NCBI GenBank assembly: GCA_900315125.1 | Contig: OMXT01000037.1 | Span: forward strand, 1-36,809 | DNA from: an uncultured Eubacteriales bacterium | Lineage (GTDB): Bacteria > Bacillota > Clostridia > Peptostreptococcales > Anaerovoracaceae | Direction: 5' to 3' | DNA: 36,809 nucleotides | Part shown: piece after piece, positions 23,140 through 33,090 of the stretch | Numbering within the stretch: position 1 is the stretch's first letter | Layout: every line of letters begins with the position of its first letter | Notes under the pieces: model-generated | What the model was told of the DNA's origin: nothing | Database searches by the model: none | What the model saw: the letters and a program-made list of their open reading frames with translations, nothing else | Translations under genes and position numbers: made by a program

Positions 23140-23997
23140 ATGGGTCAGAAGGTAAGCCCGCATGGGTTAAGAGTAGGCGTAATCAAGGACTGGAATTCTA
23201 AATGGTACGCAGGGAAAGACAGCTTTGCTGATTACCTGGCTGAGGACAGCAAAGTAAGAAAATACATTAAGCAGAAGCTTTATGGAGCTGGAGTATCCAA
23301 GATCCTGATCGAGAGATCTGCAGCTGACAAGATGAAGATCACAGTTCTGACAGCAAGACCTGGTATGGTCATAGGAAGATCCGGAGCAGGCATCGACGAG
23401 CTGAAGAAGAATCTTGAGAAAATGACCGGCAAGCAGCTGACCATCTCCATCGAGGAAGTCAGAAGAAGCGAGCTGGACGCGCAGCTGACTGCTGAGAGCA
23501 TCGCAGATGCCCTTGAACATCGTGTATCTTTCAGAAGAGCCATGAAGCAGGCGATCGGCAGAACCATGAAAGCCGGAGCCAAGGGATGCAAGGTCCTCTG
23601 TTCCGGAAGACTGGGCGGAGCTGAGATCGCGCGTAATGAGAAGTACAGCGAAGGCAATGTTCCTCTGCATACACTGAGAGCTGATATCGATTACGGATTT
23701 GCTGAGGCCAATACGACCTACGGCAAGATCGGCGTCAAAGTCTGGATCAACCACGGCGAGATTCTCGAGAAGGGACTGCAGAGCCCGATCCGCGAGGAGA
23801 AGAGAGACCGCAGAGACAGAAGAAACAGAAGAGACGGCGACAGAAGAAGAAATGACAGAAGAAGAGGCGGAAGAAACGACAGAAACGACCGCCAGAATTC
23901 CATGAGAGCTGTCAATCCGAGAATCAGAAAGACTCCGAAAGAAGAGCCTAAAGCAGAACCTCAGGTAGAAGCACCTGCAGAACAGGCACAGGAATAA
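23140..23997 (+). CDS. rpsC: 30S ribosomal protein S3 with long charged C-terminal extension
   Basis: 285 residues. The first 218 are ordinary S3 ([17 protein letters not shown], a KH domain with [14 protein letters not shown], then [11 protein letters not shown]). Residues 219-285 are an extension, first built of Arg/Asp/Asn runs ([16 protein letters not shown] type), then a Pro/Glu/Ala acidic end. S3 lies at the mRNA entry site, so the basic part could contact mRNA or rRNA; this is inference. Related Firmicutes S3 proteins may have shorter tails of the same kind. The encoding DNA is a purine-rich AGA/GAC repeat. Confidence 0.95.
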   Translation: MGQKVSPHGLRVGVIKDWNSKWYAGKDSFADYLAEDSKVRKYIKQKLYGAGVSKILIERSAADKMKITVLTARPGMVIGRSGAGIDELKKNLEKMTGKQLTISIEEVRRSELDAQLTAESIADALEHRVSFRRAMKQAIGRTMKAGAKGCKVLCSGRLGGAEIARNEKYSEGNVPLHTLRADIDYGFAEANTTYGKIGVKVWINHGEILEKGLQSPIREEKRDRRDRRNRRDGDRRRNDRRRGGRNDRNDRQNSMRAVNPRIRKTPKEEPKAEPQVEAPAEQAQE

Positions 23998-24023
23998 GCA
24001 AGAGTGAAAGGAGGAACTGAGCC

Positions 24024-24461
24024 ATGTTAATGCCAAAGCGCGTGAAACATAGAAGAGTTCATAGAGGCAGAATGAAGGGCGTTGCCACCAAGGGCAATAC
24101 AGTGACCTACGGTGATTACGGCCTGGTTGCCACCGAGTGCGGCTGGATCACATCCAATCAGATCGAGGCTGCCAGAATCGCGATGACAAGATACACAAAG
24201 AGAGGCGGAAAAGTTTACATCAAGATTTTCCCGCACAAGTCAGTTACTAAGAAGCCGGCTGAAGTACGTATGGGATCCGGAAAAGGTGCTCCTGAATACT
24301 GGGTAGCAGTTGTTAAACCGGGCAGAGTAATGTTCGAGATCGCAGGCGTATCTGAAGAGCAGGCGAGAGAGGCTATGAGACTGGCAAGCCACAAGCTTCC
24401 GATTAAGTCCGAGTTCGTTGCCAAAGCCTCACAGGAACAGGCAAAGGAGGGTGAAGCGTAA
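24024..24461 (+). CDS. rplP: 50S ribosomal protein L16
   Basis: 145 residues near the A-site t[41 protein letters not shown] and [18 protein letters not shown] are hallmarks. AAAGGAGG precedes the ATG. The TAA stop overlaps the rpmC ATG by one base. Confidence 0.97.
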   Translation: MLMPKRVKHRRVHRGRMKGVATKGNTVTYGDYGLVATECGWITSNQIEAARIAMTRYTKRGGKVYIKIFPHKSVTKKPAEVRMGSGKGAPEYWVAVVKPGRVMFEIAGVSEEQAREAMRLASHKLPIKSEFVAKASQEQAKEGEA

Positions 24462-24661
24462 TGGATCTGAACAAGATGAGAGAGATGACAGACGTTGAGC
24501 TCAACGCTGAACTGGACAAGATGAAGAAGGAACTGTTCAATCTCAGATTCCAGCATGTTACCGGACAGCTGGAGAACCCTGTTAAGATGAGGGAAGTCAA
24601 GAGAGACATCGCAAGAGTCAAGACGATCATCAGAGAGAAAGAACTGGACGTTCAGGCTTAA
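24461..24661 (+). CDS. rpmC: 50S ribosomal protein L29
   Basis: 66 residues, a two-helix protein near the tunnel exit. [20 protein letters not shown] and [13 protein letters not shown] are typical. The start overlaps the rplP stop and AAAGGAGG lies in the end of rplP, indicating coupling. Confidence 0.95.
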   Translation: MDLNKMREMTDVELNAELDKMKKELFNLRFQHVTGQLENPVKMREVKRDIARVKTIIREKELDVQA

Positions 24662-24679
24662 TCGAAAGGAGGATGTGAA

Positions 24680-24940
24680 ATGGCAGACGTAAGAAATAAT
24701 AGAAAAACCAAAGTCGGCGTCGTTGTCAGCGATAAGATGGATAAGACCATCGTTGTTGCCATCGAAGATCTCGGCAGACATTCTCTTTACGGAAAAGCGA
24801 TAAAGAGTACCAAGAAGATCAAGGCTCATGATGAGAACAATGAGTGCGGCATTGGTGACAGAGTTAGAATCATGGAGACAAGACCTCTTTCCAAGGACAA
24901 GAGATGGAGACTTGTCAACATCGTTGAGAAAGCTAAATAA
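24680..24940 (+). CDS. rpsQ: 30S ribosomal protein S17
   Basis: 86 residues with the OB fold of S17, binding 16S rRNA of the body. [20 protein letters not shown] and [18 protein letters not shown] are signatures. AAAGGAGG precedes the ATG. Confidence 0.97.
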   Translation: MADVRNNRKTKVGVVVSDKMDKTIVVAIEDLGRHSLYGKAIKSTKKIKAHDENNECGIGDRVRIMETRPLSKDKRWRLVNIVEKAK

Positions 24941-24954
24941 AGGAGGCGCCAGTA

Positions 24955-25329
24955 ATGATACAGACTGAAACAAGATTGAAGGTTGCTGATAATTCCGGCG
25001 CTAAGGAACTTCTCTGCATCCGTATCCTGGGCGGTACAAGCCGTCAGTATGCGAACATCGGCGACATCATCGTATGCGCTGTTAAGGATGCGACACCCGG
25101 CGGAGTCGTTAAGAAGGGCGACGTTGTCAAGGCAGTCGTCGTCAGAAGCAAGACGGGCGCCAGAAGAGCAGACGGCAGCTACGTAAAGTTCGACCAGAAC
25201 GCTGCTGTAATTATCAAGAGCAAAGAAGATAAAACTCCGGTTGGAACACGTATTTTCGGACCTGTTGCAAGAGAACTCAGAGACAGAGGATTCATGAAGA
25301 TCGTGTCACTTGCTCCGGAAGTGCTGTAG
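24955..25329 (+). CDS. rplN: 50S ribosomal protein L14
   Basis: 124 residues, at the subunit interface. [24 protein letters not shown] and the C-terminal [10 protein letters not shown] with [12 protein letters not shown] are typical. AAAGGAGG precedes the ATG, 14 bases after rpsQ. Confidence 0.97.
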   Translation: MIQTETRLKVADNSGAKELLCIRILGGTSRQYANIGDIIVCAVKDATPGGVVKKGDVVKAVVVRSKTGARRADGSYVKFDQNAAVIIKSKEDKTPVGTRIFGPVARELRDRGFMKIVSLAPEVL

Positions 25330-25341
25330 GAGGTGTAACGA

Positions 25342-25647
25342 ATGCGTATTAAAAAAGATGATATGGTAATCGTTATTTCCGGAAAGGACAAGGGCAAGAC
25401 AGGCAAGGTCCTCAGAGCGATCCCGAAAGAGCACAGAGTCGTTGTAGAAGGTGTAAACATCCAGACGAAACACCAGAAGCAGACTCAGAAGGAAAGAGCT
25501 GAGATCAAGCATGTAGAAGGCCCTATCGACGTTTCGAACGTAATGTATTACGATGATAAAGCGAAAGAACCGGTTAAGATCGGCTATGACTTTAAGGACG
25601 GAAGAAAAGTCAGAGTCAACAAGAAGACCGGCAATGTAATTGACTAA
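25342..25647 (+). CDS. rplX: 50S ribosomal protein L24
   Basis: 101 residues, an assembly-initiator protein with a KOW motif: [33 protein letters not shown] is also conserved. Its AGGAGG site overlaps the rplN stop region. Confidence 0.97.
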   Translation: MRIKKDDMVIVISGKDKGKTGKVLRAIPKEHRVVVEGVNIQTKHQKQTQKERAEIKHVEGPIDVSNVMYYDDKAKEPVKIGYDFKDGRKVRVNKKTGNVID

Positions 25648-25664
25648 GAAAGGAGGAGAAGGTT

Positions 25665-26207
25665 TTGGCAGCAAGATTAAAGGAAACTTACAATAACGAA
25701 GTATTCAAAGCTCTGCAGGAAAAGTTCCATTACACAAACGTCATGGAAGTGCCCAAGCTGGAGAAAGTCACCGTCAACATGGGACTGGGAGAAGCCAAGG
25801 ACAACGCCAAGCTTCTGGAATCCGCTGTTGAGGAGATCGGACTGATCACAGGACAGAGACCTGTAGTAACCAAGTCCAAGAAGTCCATCGCGAACTTCAA
25901 GGTAAGAGCCGGACAGCCTGTCGGCGCTAAGGTAACGCTGCGCGGCGACAACATGTATGTCTTCATCGACAAGCTCTTTAACATTTCTCTTCCTCGTGTA
26001 AGAGACTTTAAAGGCGTCAGCAGAAACTCCTTTGACGGCAGAGGAAACTATTCCATGGGTCTGAAGGAGCAGCTGATCTTCCCTGAGATCAACTATGATG
26101 ATGTAGATGAAATCAAGGGAATGAACATTGTATTTACGACTACGGCAAAAACCGACGAAGAAGCACTGGCTCTGCTGGAGCTGCTCGGAATGCCGTTTGC
26201 AAAGTAG
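25665..26207 (+). CDS. rplE: 50S ribosomal protein L5 (TTG start)
   Basis: 180 residues, binding 5S rRNA in the central protuberance. [28 protein letters not shown] and [15 protein letters not shown] are signatures. The start is TTG at 25665, supported by AAAGGAGGAGAAGG just upstream and by the normal N-terminal [10 protein letters not shown]; no ATG is available at a sensible place. Confidence 0.96.
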   Translation: MAARLKETYNNEVFKALQEKFHYTNVMEVPKLEKVTVNMGLGEAKDNAKLLESAVEEIGLITGQRPVVTKSKKSIANFKVRAGQPVGAKVTLRGDNMYVFIDKLFNISLPRVRDFKGVSRNSFDGRGNYSMGLKEQLIFPEINYDDVDEIKGMNIVFTTTAKTDEEALALLELLGMPFAK

Positions 26208-26217
26208 GAGGCTGAAT

Positions 26218-26403
26218 ATGGCTAAAACATCTCTTAAGGTTAAACAGCAGAGAAAACCGAAGTATTCTACCCGTGCCTATACGAGATGCAGAATCTGCGG
26301 AAGACCCCATTCTGTCCTGAAGAAGTATGGAATCTGCCGTATCTGCTTCCGTGAACTTGCTTATAAGGGAGAGATCCCGGGCGTTCGCAAGGCCAGCTGG
26401 TAA
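26218..26403 (+). CDS. rpsN: 30S ribosomal protein S14, zinc type
   Basis: 61-residue short S14 (type Z). The zinc ribbon is C24/C27 (CRIC) and C40/C43 (CRIC), and the C-terminal [11 protein letters not shown] is standard. TAGGAGG overlaps the rplE stop. It is followed by an unusually long 107-base spacer before rpsH. Confidence 0.97.
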   Translation: MAKTSLKVKQQRKPKYSTRAYTRCRICGRPHSVLKKYGICRICFRELAYKGEIPGVRKASW

Positions 26404-26510
26404 GACGGATGCGGCAAATGCTGCCGCAGCGTAATCAATAGTTTTTTTGTGCAAGTGGGTCAGACATATTATCACGTCTGCCCATACTACACGAGAAGGG
26501 AGTAAACATA
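26404..26510 (+). promoter_or_regulatory. Hairpin-bearing spacer between rpsN and rpsH
   Basis: TGCGGCA-AATGC-TGCCGCA (26410-26428), then TTTTTTT at 26442-26448, then TGGGTCAGAC/GTCTGCCCA (26456-26484, one mismatch around a 10-base loop). Neighbouring spacers in this operon are only 10-20 bases long. It could be an attenuator or a protein-binding leader for rpsH and the genes beyond. The 13-base gap between the first stem and the T run argues against a simple terminator. Confidence 0.6.
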
Positions 26511-26909
26511 ATGACAATGACAGATCCGATTGCGGATATGCTTACAAGAATCAGAAATGCTAACTCCGTTGGTCATGAGACTGTAGAAATCCCCTCTTCC
26601 AAGATGAAGAAGGCGATCGCGAAGATCCTTCTGGACGAGGGCTTCATTGCAGATTATGAAGTGATTGACGACAGCATTCAGGGCACCATCAAGGTCACTC
26701 TCAAGTATGGAGCTAACAAAGAAAAGGTTATCAACGGAATCAAGAAGATTTCCAAGCCGGGCCTGAAAGTTTACGCAAAGGCTAACGATGTACCGAAGGT
26801 CCTGGGCGGACTGGGTATCGCGATCATTTCCACATCCAAGGGAATCGTCAGCGACAAGGAAGCGCGTAAACTCGGTGTTGGCGGAGAAGTCATCTGCTAT
26901 GTTTGGTAG
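26511..26909 (+). CDS. rpsH: 30S ribosomal protein S8
   Basis: 132 residues of the 30S body; in E. coli the spc-operon autoregulator. [16 protein letters not shown] at the start and [20 protein letters not shown] near the end are diagnostic. AGAAGGGAG precedes the ATG. It follows a hairpin-bearing spacer. Confidence 0.97.
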   Translation: MTMTDPIADMLTRIRNANSVGHETVEIPSSKMKKAIAKILLDEGFIADYEVIDDSIQGTIKVTLKYGANKEKVINGIKKISKPGLKVYAKANDVPKVLGGLGIAIISTSKGIVSDKEARKLGVGGEVICYVW

Positions 26910-26920
26910 GAGGTAATAAT

Positions 26921-27466
26921 ATGTCAAGAATAGGTAATAAGCCTGTTGCACTTCCTGCCGGAGTAGAGGTCAAGATCGATGACAACAACGTTGTTACCGT
27001 AAAGGGACCGAACGGACAGCTTGAGCAGCAGATCAACCCGGCAGTTCATGTCGAGGTAAAAGAAAACGAAGTCATTCTCACAAGAGAAAGCGACGACCGC
27101 GAGCACAGATCTCAGCACGGACTCTCCAGAGCGCTGATCAACAACATGGTTGAGGGCGTAAGCAAGGGATTTGAGAAGAAGCTCCAGATCATCGGCGTTG
27201 GCTACAGAGCCGAGAAGAAAGGCAAGACCCTCGTTATGCATCTGGGATACTCACACCCGGTAGAGATGGAAGATCCGGAAGGCATCACAACAGAGACGCC
27301 GGATGCAAACACCGTCGTTGTAAAAGGTATAGACAAAGCCCTCGTTGGAAACTACGCAGCAGTAATCAGAAAGTGGAGAAAGCCGGAGCCGTATAAGGGC
27401 AAGGGTATCCGCTATGAGAACGAGCACGTACGCAGAAAAGAAGGCAAGACCGGAGCTAAGGCATAG
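26921..27466 (+). CDS. rplF: 50S ribosomal protein L6
   Basis: 181 residues near the sarcin-ricin loop. [16 protein letters not shown] and the C-terminal [20 protein letters not shown] are signatures. The start at 26921 follows TAGGAGG; a start six codons earlier would overlap rpsH and is not family-like. Confidence 0.97.
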   Translation: MSRIGNKPVALPAGVEVKIDDNNVVTVKGPNGQLEQQINPAVHVEVKENEVILTRESDDREHRSQHGLSRALINNMVEGVSKGFEKKLQIIGVGYRAEKKGKTLVMHLGYSHPVEMEDPEGITTETPDANTVVVKGIDKALVGNYAAVIRKWRKPEPYKGKGIRYENEHVRRKEGKTGAKA

Positions 27467-27482
27467 AAAGGAGTGAAGCAGG

Positions 27483-27848
27483 ATGGCAAACGTTAGTAAG
27501 AAAGACAAGCGTCTGAAGAGACATGCCAGAGTAAGAAATCACCTGGTTGGAACTCCTGAAAGACCGAGACTGGCTGTTTACAGATCAAACAAGAACATTT
27601 CCTGTCAGATCATTGACGATGTGAACCACACAACGCTGGTAGCTGCATCCACTCTGGACAAGGAGCTCAAGGCTGAAGTTGAGTACGGCGGAAACAAGGA
27701 AGCAGCGAAGAAAGTCGGAGAAGCTATTGCTAAGAGAGCGCTCGCGAAGGGAATCGAGACAGTCTGCTTTGACAGAGGCGGATTCCTCTATCACGGAAGA
27801 GTCAAGGAACTGGCGGACGGCGCTCGCGAAGGCGGATTGAAATTCTAA
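27483..27848 (+). CDS. rplR: 50S ribosomal protein L18
   Basis: 121 residues, binds 5S r[34 protein letters not shown] and [20 protein letters not shown] are typical. An AAAGGAG site precedes the ATG. Confidence 0.97.
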   Translation: MANVSKKDKRLKRHARVRNHLVGTPERPRLAVYRSNKNISCQIIDDVNHTTLVAASTLDKELKAEVEYGGNKEAAKKVGEAIAKRALAKGIETVCFDRGGFLYHGRVKELADGAREGGLKF

Positions 27849-27862
27849 CAGGAGGATATATA

Positions 27863-28366
27863 ATGCGTAATGTTATTGATGCTTCCAAGCTTGATCTGAC
27901 TGAAACTATTGTCAACATCAGACGTGTTGCCAAGACGGTTAAGGGCGGCAGAAACATGAGATTCTCCGTTACCATCGTTGTCGGCGATCACAATGGATAT
28001 GTAGGCGTAGGTCTGGGCAAGGCTCAGGAAATTCCTGAGGCTGTCAGAAAGGCTACGGAAGATGCTAAGAAGAATCTGATCTATGTTCCGACAGTAGGAA
28101 CTACGATCCCTCATAAAAATATCGGTGTTTTCGGCGCAGGACGCGTGATCCTGATGCCTGCTGCACAGGGTACCGGAGTTATTGCCGGAGCATCTGCCCG
28201 TACAGTATTGGAAGCTGCCGGAATCAAGGACGTAAGAGCGAAGTCCGTAGGTTCCAGCAACAGCGGAAATATCGCCTATGCTACACTGGAAGGCCTGAAG
28301 GGCATGATGACGGTGGAGCAGGTTGCCAAGCGCAGAGGAAAGACACCGGAAGAAATTTTGGGATAG
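27863..28366 (+). CDS. rpsE: 30S ribosomal protein S5
   Basis: 167 residues, at the mRNA entry tunnel and important for decoding fidelity. [20 protein letters not shown], the [16 protein letters not shown] loop, and [19 protein letters not shown] are signatures. CAGGAGG precedes the ATG. Confidence 0.97.
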   Translation: MRNVIDASKLDLTETIVNIRRVAKTVKGGRNMRFSVTIVVGDHNGYVGVGLGKAQEIPEAVRKATEDAKKNLIYVPTVGTTIPHKNIGVFGAGRVILMPAAQGTGVIAGASARTVLEAAGIKDVRAKSVGSSNSGNIAYATLEGLKGMMTVEQVAKRRGKTPEEILG

Positions 28367-28379
28367 GAGGAGTTAACCA

Positions 28380-28565
28380 ATGGCTAAGAAAATGCTGAAA
28401 ATCACATTAACTAAGAGTACTATTGGCGCCAATCCCAAGCAGAAGAAAGTTGTCGCAGCATTAGGACTCAAGAAGATGCACCACAGCGTAGAGCTGGAAG
28501 ATACCCCGGCAACCCGCGGTGCCTGTGACAAGGTAAGACATCTTGTTACTGTAGAAGAGCTGTAG
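28380..28565 (+). CDS. rpmD: 50S ribosomal protein L30
   Basis: 61 residues. [18 protein letters not shown] and the [10 protein letters not shown] end are typical of the short bacterial form. TAGGAGG overlaps the rpsE stop. Confidence 0.96.
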   Translation: MAKKMLKITLTKSTIGANPKQKKVVAALGLKKMHHSVELEDTPATRGACDKVRHLVTVEEL

Positions 28566-28584
28566 GATAGGGGGTGCATTAATA

Positions 28585-29028
28585 ATGAAACTTCATGAAC
28601 TGAAAGCGCCTGCCGGCTCTAAAAGATCCCGCAAGAGAAGGGGCCGCGGTACGGCTACCGGACAGGGCAAGACCGGCGGCAGAGGCATGAACGGACAGAA
28701 GTCCAGAAGCGGCGGCGGAGTAAGACTCGGATTTGAGGGCGGCCAGATGCCGCTGTATCGCCGTCTGCCTAAGAGAGGATTCACCAACGTTTGGGGAACT
28801 GCATATTCTACACTGAATGTCAGTGACCTGGAGAGATTCGATGAGGGTACCGTCGTAACACCGGAGCTGCTGAAGGAGCTTGGCATGGTCAAGCAGCCTG
28901 AAAATGGCGGAATCAAGATCCTCGGTGATGGAGAACTGAAGAAGAGCCTCACAGTTAAGGCAAACAAGTTCAGCAAGAGTGCTGTAGAAAAAATTGAAGC
29001 CGCTGGAGGAAAGGCTGAGGTGATCTAA
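28585..29028 (+). CDS. rplO: 50S ribosomal protein L15
   Basis: 147 residues, a late-assembly protein. [18 protein letters not shown], the Gly-rich [20 protein letters not shown] and RRLPKRGF are signatures. It ends 1 base before the secY start, so the two are probably coupled, as is usual. Confidence 0.97.
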   Translation: MKLHELKAPAGSKRSRKRRGRGTATGQGKTGGRGMNGQKSRSGGGVRLGFEGGQMPLYRRLPKRGFTNVWGTAYSTLNVSDLERFDEGTVVTPELLKELGMVKQPENGGIKILGDGELKKSLTVKANKFSKSAVEKIEAAGGKAEVI

Positions 29029-29029
29029 T

Positions 29030-30313
29030 ATGGAGATGTTCAAGACTATTTCCGAAGCCCTCAAGGTCAAGGAAATCAGGGGCAAGATGATCTTCACGTT
29101 ATTGATGCTGGTTGTTTTCCGGCTGGGATCTAATATCCCAGTCCCGGGAATTAACCGTGAATATCTGGCCCAGATGTTCAGCGGAGACAATATGGGACTG
29201 TTTGAACTGTTCAACCTGTTCTCCGGAGGATCGTTCAGCAACTTTACGATCTTCGCACTGAGCGTTACGCCTTATATTACAGCATCGATCATTATTCAGC
29301 TGTTAACGGTGGCGTTCCCTTACTTCGAAAGACTGGCTAAAGAAGGAATGGAAGGCCGGAAGAAAATGGCGCAGATCACCCGGTATACGACAGTTGTACT
29401 GTCGCTGATTCAGGGTCTGGGCCTTACTGTCGGTCTTTTCCGGAGAACGATCATCGACCAGAACTGGTTCACATTTATCGTAATCACACTGATTCTGACT
29501 GCAGGAAGTACATTCCTCATGTGGCTCGGTGAGCAGATCAACGAGTACGGAATCGGCAACGGCATGTCGCTTCTGATTTTCGGAGGTATCGTGTCGCGTA
29601 TCCCCAGCGGAATCGCGAATATCATGGACAGATATTCGGACGGATCCATGAACCTTATCACCATCGTGCTTTTCCTGGCATTTGCACTGCTGGTTATCAT
29701 GGGTATCGTCGAGGTCCAGCAGGGAACGAGAAGAATCCCTGTGCAGTACGCTAAGCGCGTCGTAGGCAGGAAAATGTACGGCGGACAGTCAACACATATT
29801 CCGCTGAAGGTAAATCAGGCAGGCGTTATTCCAATCATCTTCGCTCTGTCGATCCTCCAGTTCCCGCTGACGATCATGTACTTCTTCCCGGATACCGCAT
29901 TCTACGATTTCTGCGAAAAGTACCTGTCACCCGGCGGAAGCCCCGGCGTATGGGTATATGGTATCCTTAATGTGATACTTATCATATTCTTCAACTACTT
30001 CTACACAGCGGTTACATTCAATCCGATTGAAGTAGCGAACAACATGAAGGCAAACGGAGGATTCATTCCGGGCATCAGACCGGGCAAGGCAACCGTTGAT
30101 TATCTCAACAGAGTCATGTCAAGAATCTCTATCGTAGGTGCGATTTTCCTGGCAGTCGTCGCTACGCTGCCGACGATCGTTTCTCAGTATACAGGTCTTG
30201 AGATCCGTTTCGGCGGAACATCACTGCTCATCGCTGTAGGTGTGGCGCTGGATACTATGAGACAGCTGGAAAATCAGATGATAATGCGTAATTACTCAGG
30301 TTTCCTGAAGTAA
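29030..30313 (+). CDS. secY: Preprotein translocase subunit SecY
   Basis: 427-residue core channel of the Sec translocon with about ten membrane helices. FRLGSNIPVPGINREYL, the plug-proximal LFNLFSGGSFSNFTIFAL and the loop QGTRRIPVQYAKRVVG (a SecA/ribosome contact) are diagnostic. Start at 29030 is directly after the rplO stop, with GAGGTGATC as ribosome binding site inside rplO; an ATG two codons later is also possible. Confidence 0.96.
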   Translation: MEMFKTISEALKVKEIRGKMIFTLLMLVVFRLGSNIPVPGINREYLAQMFSGDNMGLFELFNLFSGGSFSNFTIFALSVTPYITASIIIQLLTVAFPYFERLAKEGMEGRKKMAQITRYTTVVLSLIQGLGLTVGLFRRTIIDQNWFTFIVITLILTAGSTFLMWLGEQINEYGIGNGMSLLIFGGIVSRIPSGIANIMDRYSDGSMNLITIVLFLAFALLVIMGIVEVQQGTRRIPVQYAKRVVGRKMYGGQSTHIPLKVNQAGVIPIIFALSILQFPLTIMYFFPDTAFYDFCEKYLSPGGSPGVWVYGILNVILIIFFNYFYTAVTFNPIEVANNMKANGGFIPGIRPGKATVDYLNRVMSRISIVGAIFLAVVATLPTIVSQYTGLEIRFGGTSLLIAVGVALDTMRQLENQMIMRNYSGFLK

Positions 30314-30331
30314 CAGCAGAGGAGGCACGAA

Positions 30332-30979
30332 ATGCTTAGAACAATATTGTTAGGACCTCCGGGAGCCGGCAAAGGCACACAGGCGGACAGGATCGTTGAG
30401 AAGTATCAGGTTCCCCACATCTCCACTGGCGATATTTTCAGAGAGAATATCAAGAACGGAACGGAGCTCGGCAAAAAGGCTCAGGAATATATGAACCGCG
30501 GCGAACTTGTTCCCGATGATCTGGTTGTAGAGATCGCAACGGATCGTCTGCTGAAGGATGACTGCAAAGCAGGTTTCCTGCTGGATGGTTTTCCGAGAAC
30601 AGTTTACCAGGCAGAAAAGCTGGATGAGTTCCTTGAGGCTCACGGCCAGAAGCTGGACAAAGTCATCGATCTGGAAGTAGGTGAGCAGGAACTCATGGTC
30701 CGTCTTACCGGACGCAGAGTCTGCAAGAACTGCGGCGCCAGCTACCACATCGTGAATATTCCTCCCAAGAAGGAAGGGATCTGCGACAAGTGCGGCGGCG
30801 AGCTGATTCAGAGAGCCGATGACAACGAAGAAACAGCAAAGAATCGTATTGACGTATACAACAAGGAAACTGCGCCTCTCGTAGATTATTATGAGAAGGC
30901 TGGTAACCTTGCTCGCATCGACGGAGCACAGCCCGCCGATCAGACATTTGAGAGCATAACAGCAGCTCTGGGGCAGTAA
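30332..30979 (+). CDS. adk: Adenylate kinase
   Basis: 215-residue AMP + ATP = 2 ADP enzyme. The P-loop GPPGAGKGTQA is at residues 7-17, and FLLDGFPRTVYQAE follows. The long LID carries a structural zinc site, C131/C134 (CKNC) and C151/C154 (CDKC), the Gram-positive form. AGAGGAGG precedes the ATG. Its position after secY is the standard Firmicutes order. Confidence 0.97.
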   Translation: MLRTILLGPPGAGKGTQADRIVEKYQVPHISTGDIFRENIKNGTELGKKAQEYMNRGELVPDDLVVEIATDRLLKDDCKAGFLLDGFPRTVYQAEKLDEFLEAHGQKLDKVIDLEVGEQELMVRLTGRRVCKNCGASYHIVNIPPKKEGICDKCGGELIQRADDNEETAKNRIDVYNKETAPLVDYYEKAGNLARIDGAQPADQTFESITAALGQ

Positions 30980-30982
30980 AGT

Positions 30983-31729
30983 ATGATCATTTTAAAATCA
31001 TCAGAAGAAGCGGAACTGATGCGTACAGCCGGCAGGGTGAACCGTGAGATCTTCGACGGTCTCAAGACGTTCATCAAGCCGGGCATTACAACGATGGACA
31101 TCGATGATTATGTCGCGGAGACCGTGAAACGTCACGGCATGATCGCGGCAGAAAAGGGATATGGCGGATTTCCCGGACACGTGTGCACTTCTGTTAACGA
31201 AGAAGTAGTACACGGTATTCCGAGCCGTGACCGTGTCCTGAATGAAGGGGATATCGTCAGCGTGGATCTCGTGGTAGAATACGAGCACTACATGGCGGAC
31301 TCCTGCAGGACATTCGGCGTGGGAACGATCAGCGACAAAGCACAGCACTTGATCGATACTGCAGAGAAATCCTTCTTCGAAGGGATAAAGTTCGCGAAGG
31401 AAGGTTATCGACTTTTTGATATCTCTCACAGAATACAGGAAGTCGTCGAGGGTGAAGGCTATGGCGTGATCCGGGATTATACCGGTCATGGGATAGGATC
31501 AGAGATGCACGAGGATCCGGCGATACCTAATTATGGAAAAGCCGGGAAGGGTCCGAGACTCCAGCGAGGCATGACATTAGCTATTGAGCCGATGATCGTG
31601 GAAGGCTCCTATGAGACTGACACACTGCTGAACGACTGGACTGTCGTGACACAGGACGGCGGATGGGCTGCCCATTATGAGAACACTGTTTTCATTACAG
31701 ACGGGGAGCCGGATATTCTAACGATATAA
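30983..31729 (+). CDS. map: Methionine aminopeptidase, type I
   Basis: 248 residues; removes the N-terminal methionine of new proteins. Metal ligands include D95 and D106 ([14 protein letters not shown]), the histidine in [11 protein letters not shown], and the glutamates in IEPMI and YENTVFIT. It lies 3 bases after adk without a clear ribosome binding site, so translational coupling is likely. Confidence 0.96.
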   Translation: MIILKSSEEAELMRTAGRVNREIFDGLKTFIKPGITTMDIDDYVAETVKRHGMIAAEKGYGGFPGHVCTSVNEEVVHGIPSRDRVLNEGDIVSVDLVVEYEHYMADSCRTFGVGTISDKAQHLIDTAEKSFFEGIKFAKEGYRLFDISHRIQEVVEGEGYGVIRDYTGHGIGSEMHEDPAIPNYGKAGKGPRLQRGMTLAIEPMIVEGSYETDTLLNDWTVVTQDGGWAAHYENTVFITDGEPDILTI

Positions 31730-31743
31730 AGAGAGGTAATATT

Positions 31744-31965
31744 ATGGCGAAAAAGGACGTCATAGAGGCAGTCGGGACTGTTGTAGACGCGCAGCCTAAC
31801 GCGATGTTCAAGGTAAAGCTGGATAACGGTTTCGAGGTACTGGCTCACATTTCCGGCAAGATCCGGATGAATTATATCCGGATCCTTCCGGGAGATAAAG
31901 TAAAAGTTGAACTTTCACCCTACGATCTGACCCGGGGAAGGATCACCTGGAGAGACAAGGGCTGA
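31744..31965 (+). CDS. infA: Translation initiation factor IF-1
   Basis: 73-residue OB-fold factor that occupies the 30S A site at initiation. [20 protein letters not shown] and [20 protein letters not shown] are signatures. AGAGAGG precedes the ATG, 14 bases after map. Confidence 0.97.
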   Translation: MAKKDVIEAVGTVVDAQPNAMFKVKLDNGFEVLAHISGKIRMNYIRILPGDKVKVELSPYDLTRGRITWRDKG

Positions 31966-32014
31966 TAAAATGATAATGCTTCAGAGATAATGCAGGCGAA
32001 CAAGGAGGTTTAAA

Positions 32015-32128
32015 ATGAAAGTAAGAGCTTCAGTAAAGCCGATCTGTGAAAAATGCAAGGTTATCAAGAGACATGGCAAGGTCATGGTTATCTGTGAGAA
32101 CCCCAAGCATAAGCAGAGACAGGGCTGA
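32015..32128 (+). CDS. rpmJ: 50S ribosomal protein L36
   Basis: 37 residues. The zinc ribbon is complete: C11, C14, C27 and H32 ([14 protein letters not shown], then [13 protein letters not shown]). CAAGGAGG precedes the ATG. This is the zinc-containing form. Confidence 0.96.
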   Translation: MKVRASVKPICEKCKVIKRHGKVMVICENPKHKQRQG

Positions 32129-32286
32129 TCGCAAAACAATACAGTAATGGTTGAAGTCCGGCAAACAGGACTTTGTACCCTATAAAAGGCCGGGATGCCA
32201 GGGTCCATGGCTTAATCACTATTTTTCAGAACGCCTGTCTATATCACCCTGGATTTGTGACGGAAGATAGGAGAAGGAGGAAACAT
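32129..32286 (+). promoter_or_regulatory. Spacer of 158 bases between rpmJ and rpsM
   Basis: Contains AAGTCC-GGCAAACA-GGACTT (hairpin, about 32155-32174) followed by TGTACCCTATAAAAGG, a possible internal -10 region, but I find no convincing -35. It could hold an alpha-operon promoter or a leader for S13. Confidence 0.4.
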
Positions 32287-32655
32287 ATGGCGCGTATAGC
32301 CGGTGTCGACTTACCAAGAGACAAAAGAGTAGAGATTGGTCTGACTTATATCTACGGAATTGGCAAAACATCAGCGAAGGCGATCCTCGAAGAGGCAGGA
32401 ATCAATCCTGACACAAGAGTTAAGGACCTGACCGAGGAAGAGGCTGGTAAAATCAGAAGGATCATCGAAAACGAATACATGGTGGAAGGTGATCTGAGAA
32501 GAGAAGTTTCCATGAACATCAAGAGACTGATGGAGATCGGAAGCTACAGAGGCATCAGACACAGAAGAGGTCTGCCTGTCAGAGGACAGAAGACCAAGAC
32601 CAATGCCAGAACACGCAAGGGTCCAAAGAAAACAGTAGGAAGAAAGAAGAAGTAA
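32287..32655 (+). CDS. rpsM: 30S ribosomal protein S13
   Basis: 122 residues of the 30S head, with contacts to P-site tRNA and the large subunit. [28 protein letters not shown] and [20 protein letters not shown] are signatures. The start at 32287 follows AGAAGGAGG; the open frame upstream belongs to the spacer. Confidence 0.97.
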   Translation: MARIAGVDLPRDKRVEIGLTYIYGIGKTSAKAILEEAGINPDTRVKDLTEEEAGKIRRIIENEYMVEGDLRREVSMNIKRLMEIGSYRGIRHRRGLPVRGQKTKTNARTRKGPKKTVGRKKK

Positions 32656-32668
32656 GGAGGACGCTAAT

Positions 32669-33067
32669 ATGGCTAAGGGCGGAAAAAAAGTCGTTAGAAG
32701 AAAGAAAGTTCAGCGTAAGAACATTGAAAAAGGCCAGGCTCATATTCAGTCCACCTTTAATAATACACTTGTAACGCTGACCGATATGGATGGAAATGCG
32801 CTTTCATGGTCCAGCGCTGGTTCCCTGGGATTCAAGGGATCCAAGAAGTCCACTCCTTTCGCTGCGCAGCAGGCTGCTGAGGTAGCCACAAAGGCAGCAA
32901 TGGAGCATGGTCTGAAAACAGTAGAAGTTTATGTAAAAGGACCGGGATCCGGAAGAGAAGCTGCGATCCGTGCTCTGCAGGCAGCAGGCCTGAAGATCAC
33001 TATGATCAAGGATATCACCCCGATTCCTCACAACGGATGCCGTCCGCCGAAGAGAAGAAGAGTCTGA
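32669..33067 (+). CDS. rpsK: 30S ribosomal protein S11
   Basis: 132 residues of the 30S platform. [31 protein letters not shown] and [14 protein letters not shown] are signatures. AAGGAGG precedes the ATG. Confidence 0.97.
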   Translation: MAKGGKKVVRRKKVQRKNIEKGQAHIQSTFNNTLVTLTDMDGNALSWSSAGSLGFKGSKKSTPFAAQQAAEVATKAAMEHGLKTVEVYVKGPGSGREAAIRALQAAGLKITMIKDITPIPHNGCRPPKRRRV

Positions 33068-33090
33068 TTAGAAGGGAGGAGTAAGAACAT

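Noticed and set aside
23699-23905. Acidic low-complexity ORF overlapping rpsC
   Set aside because: It is the shifted frame of the AGA/GAC repeat coding the S3 tail; no ribosome binding site.
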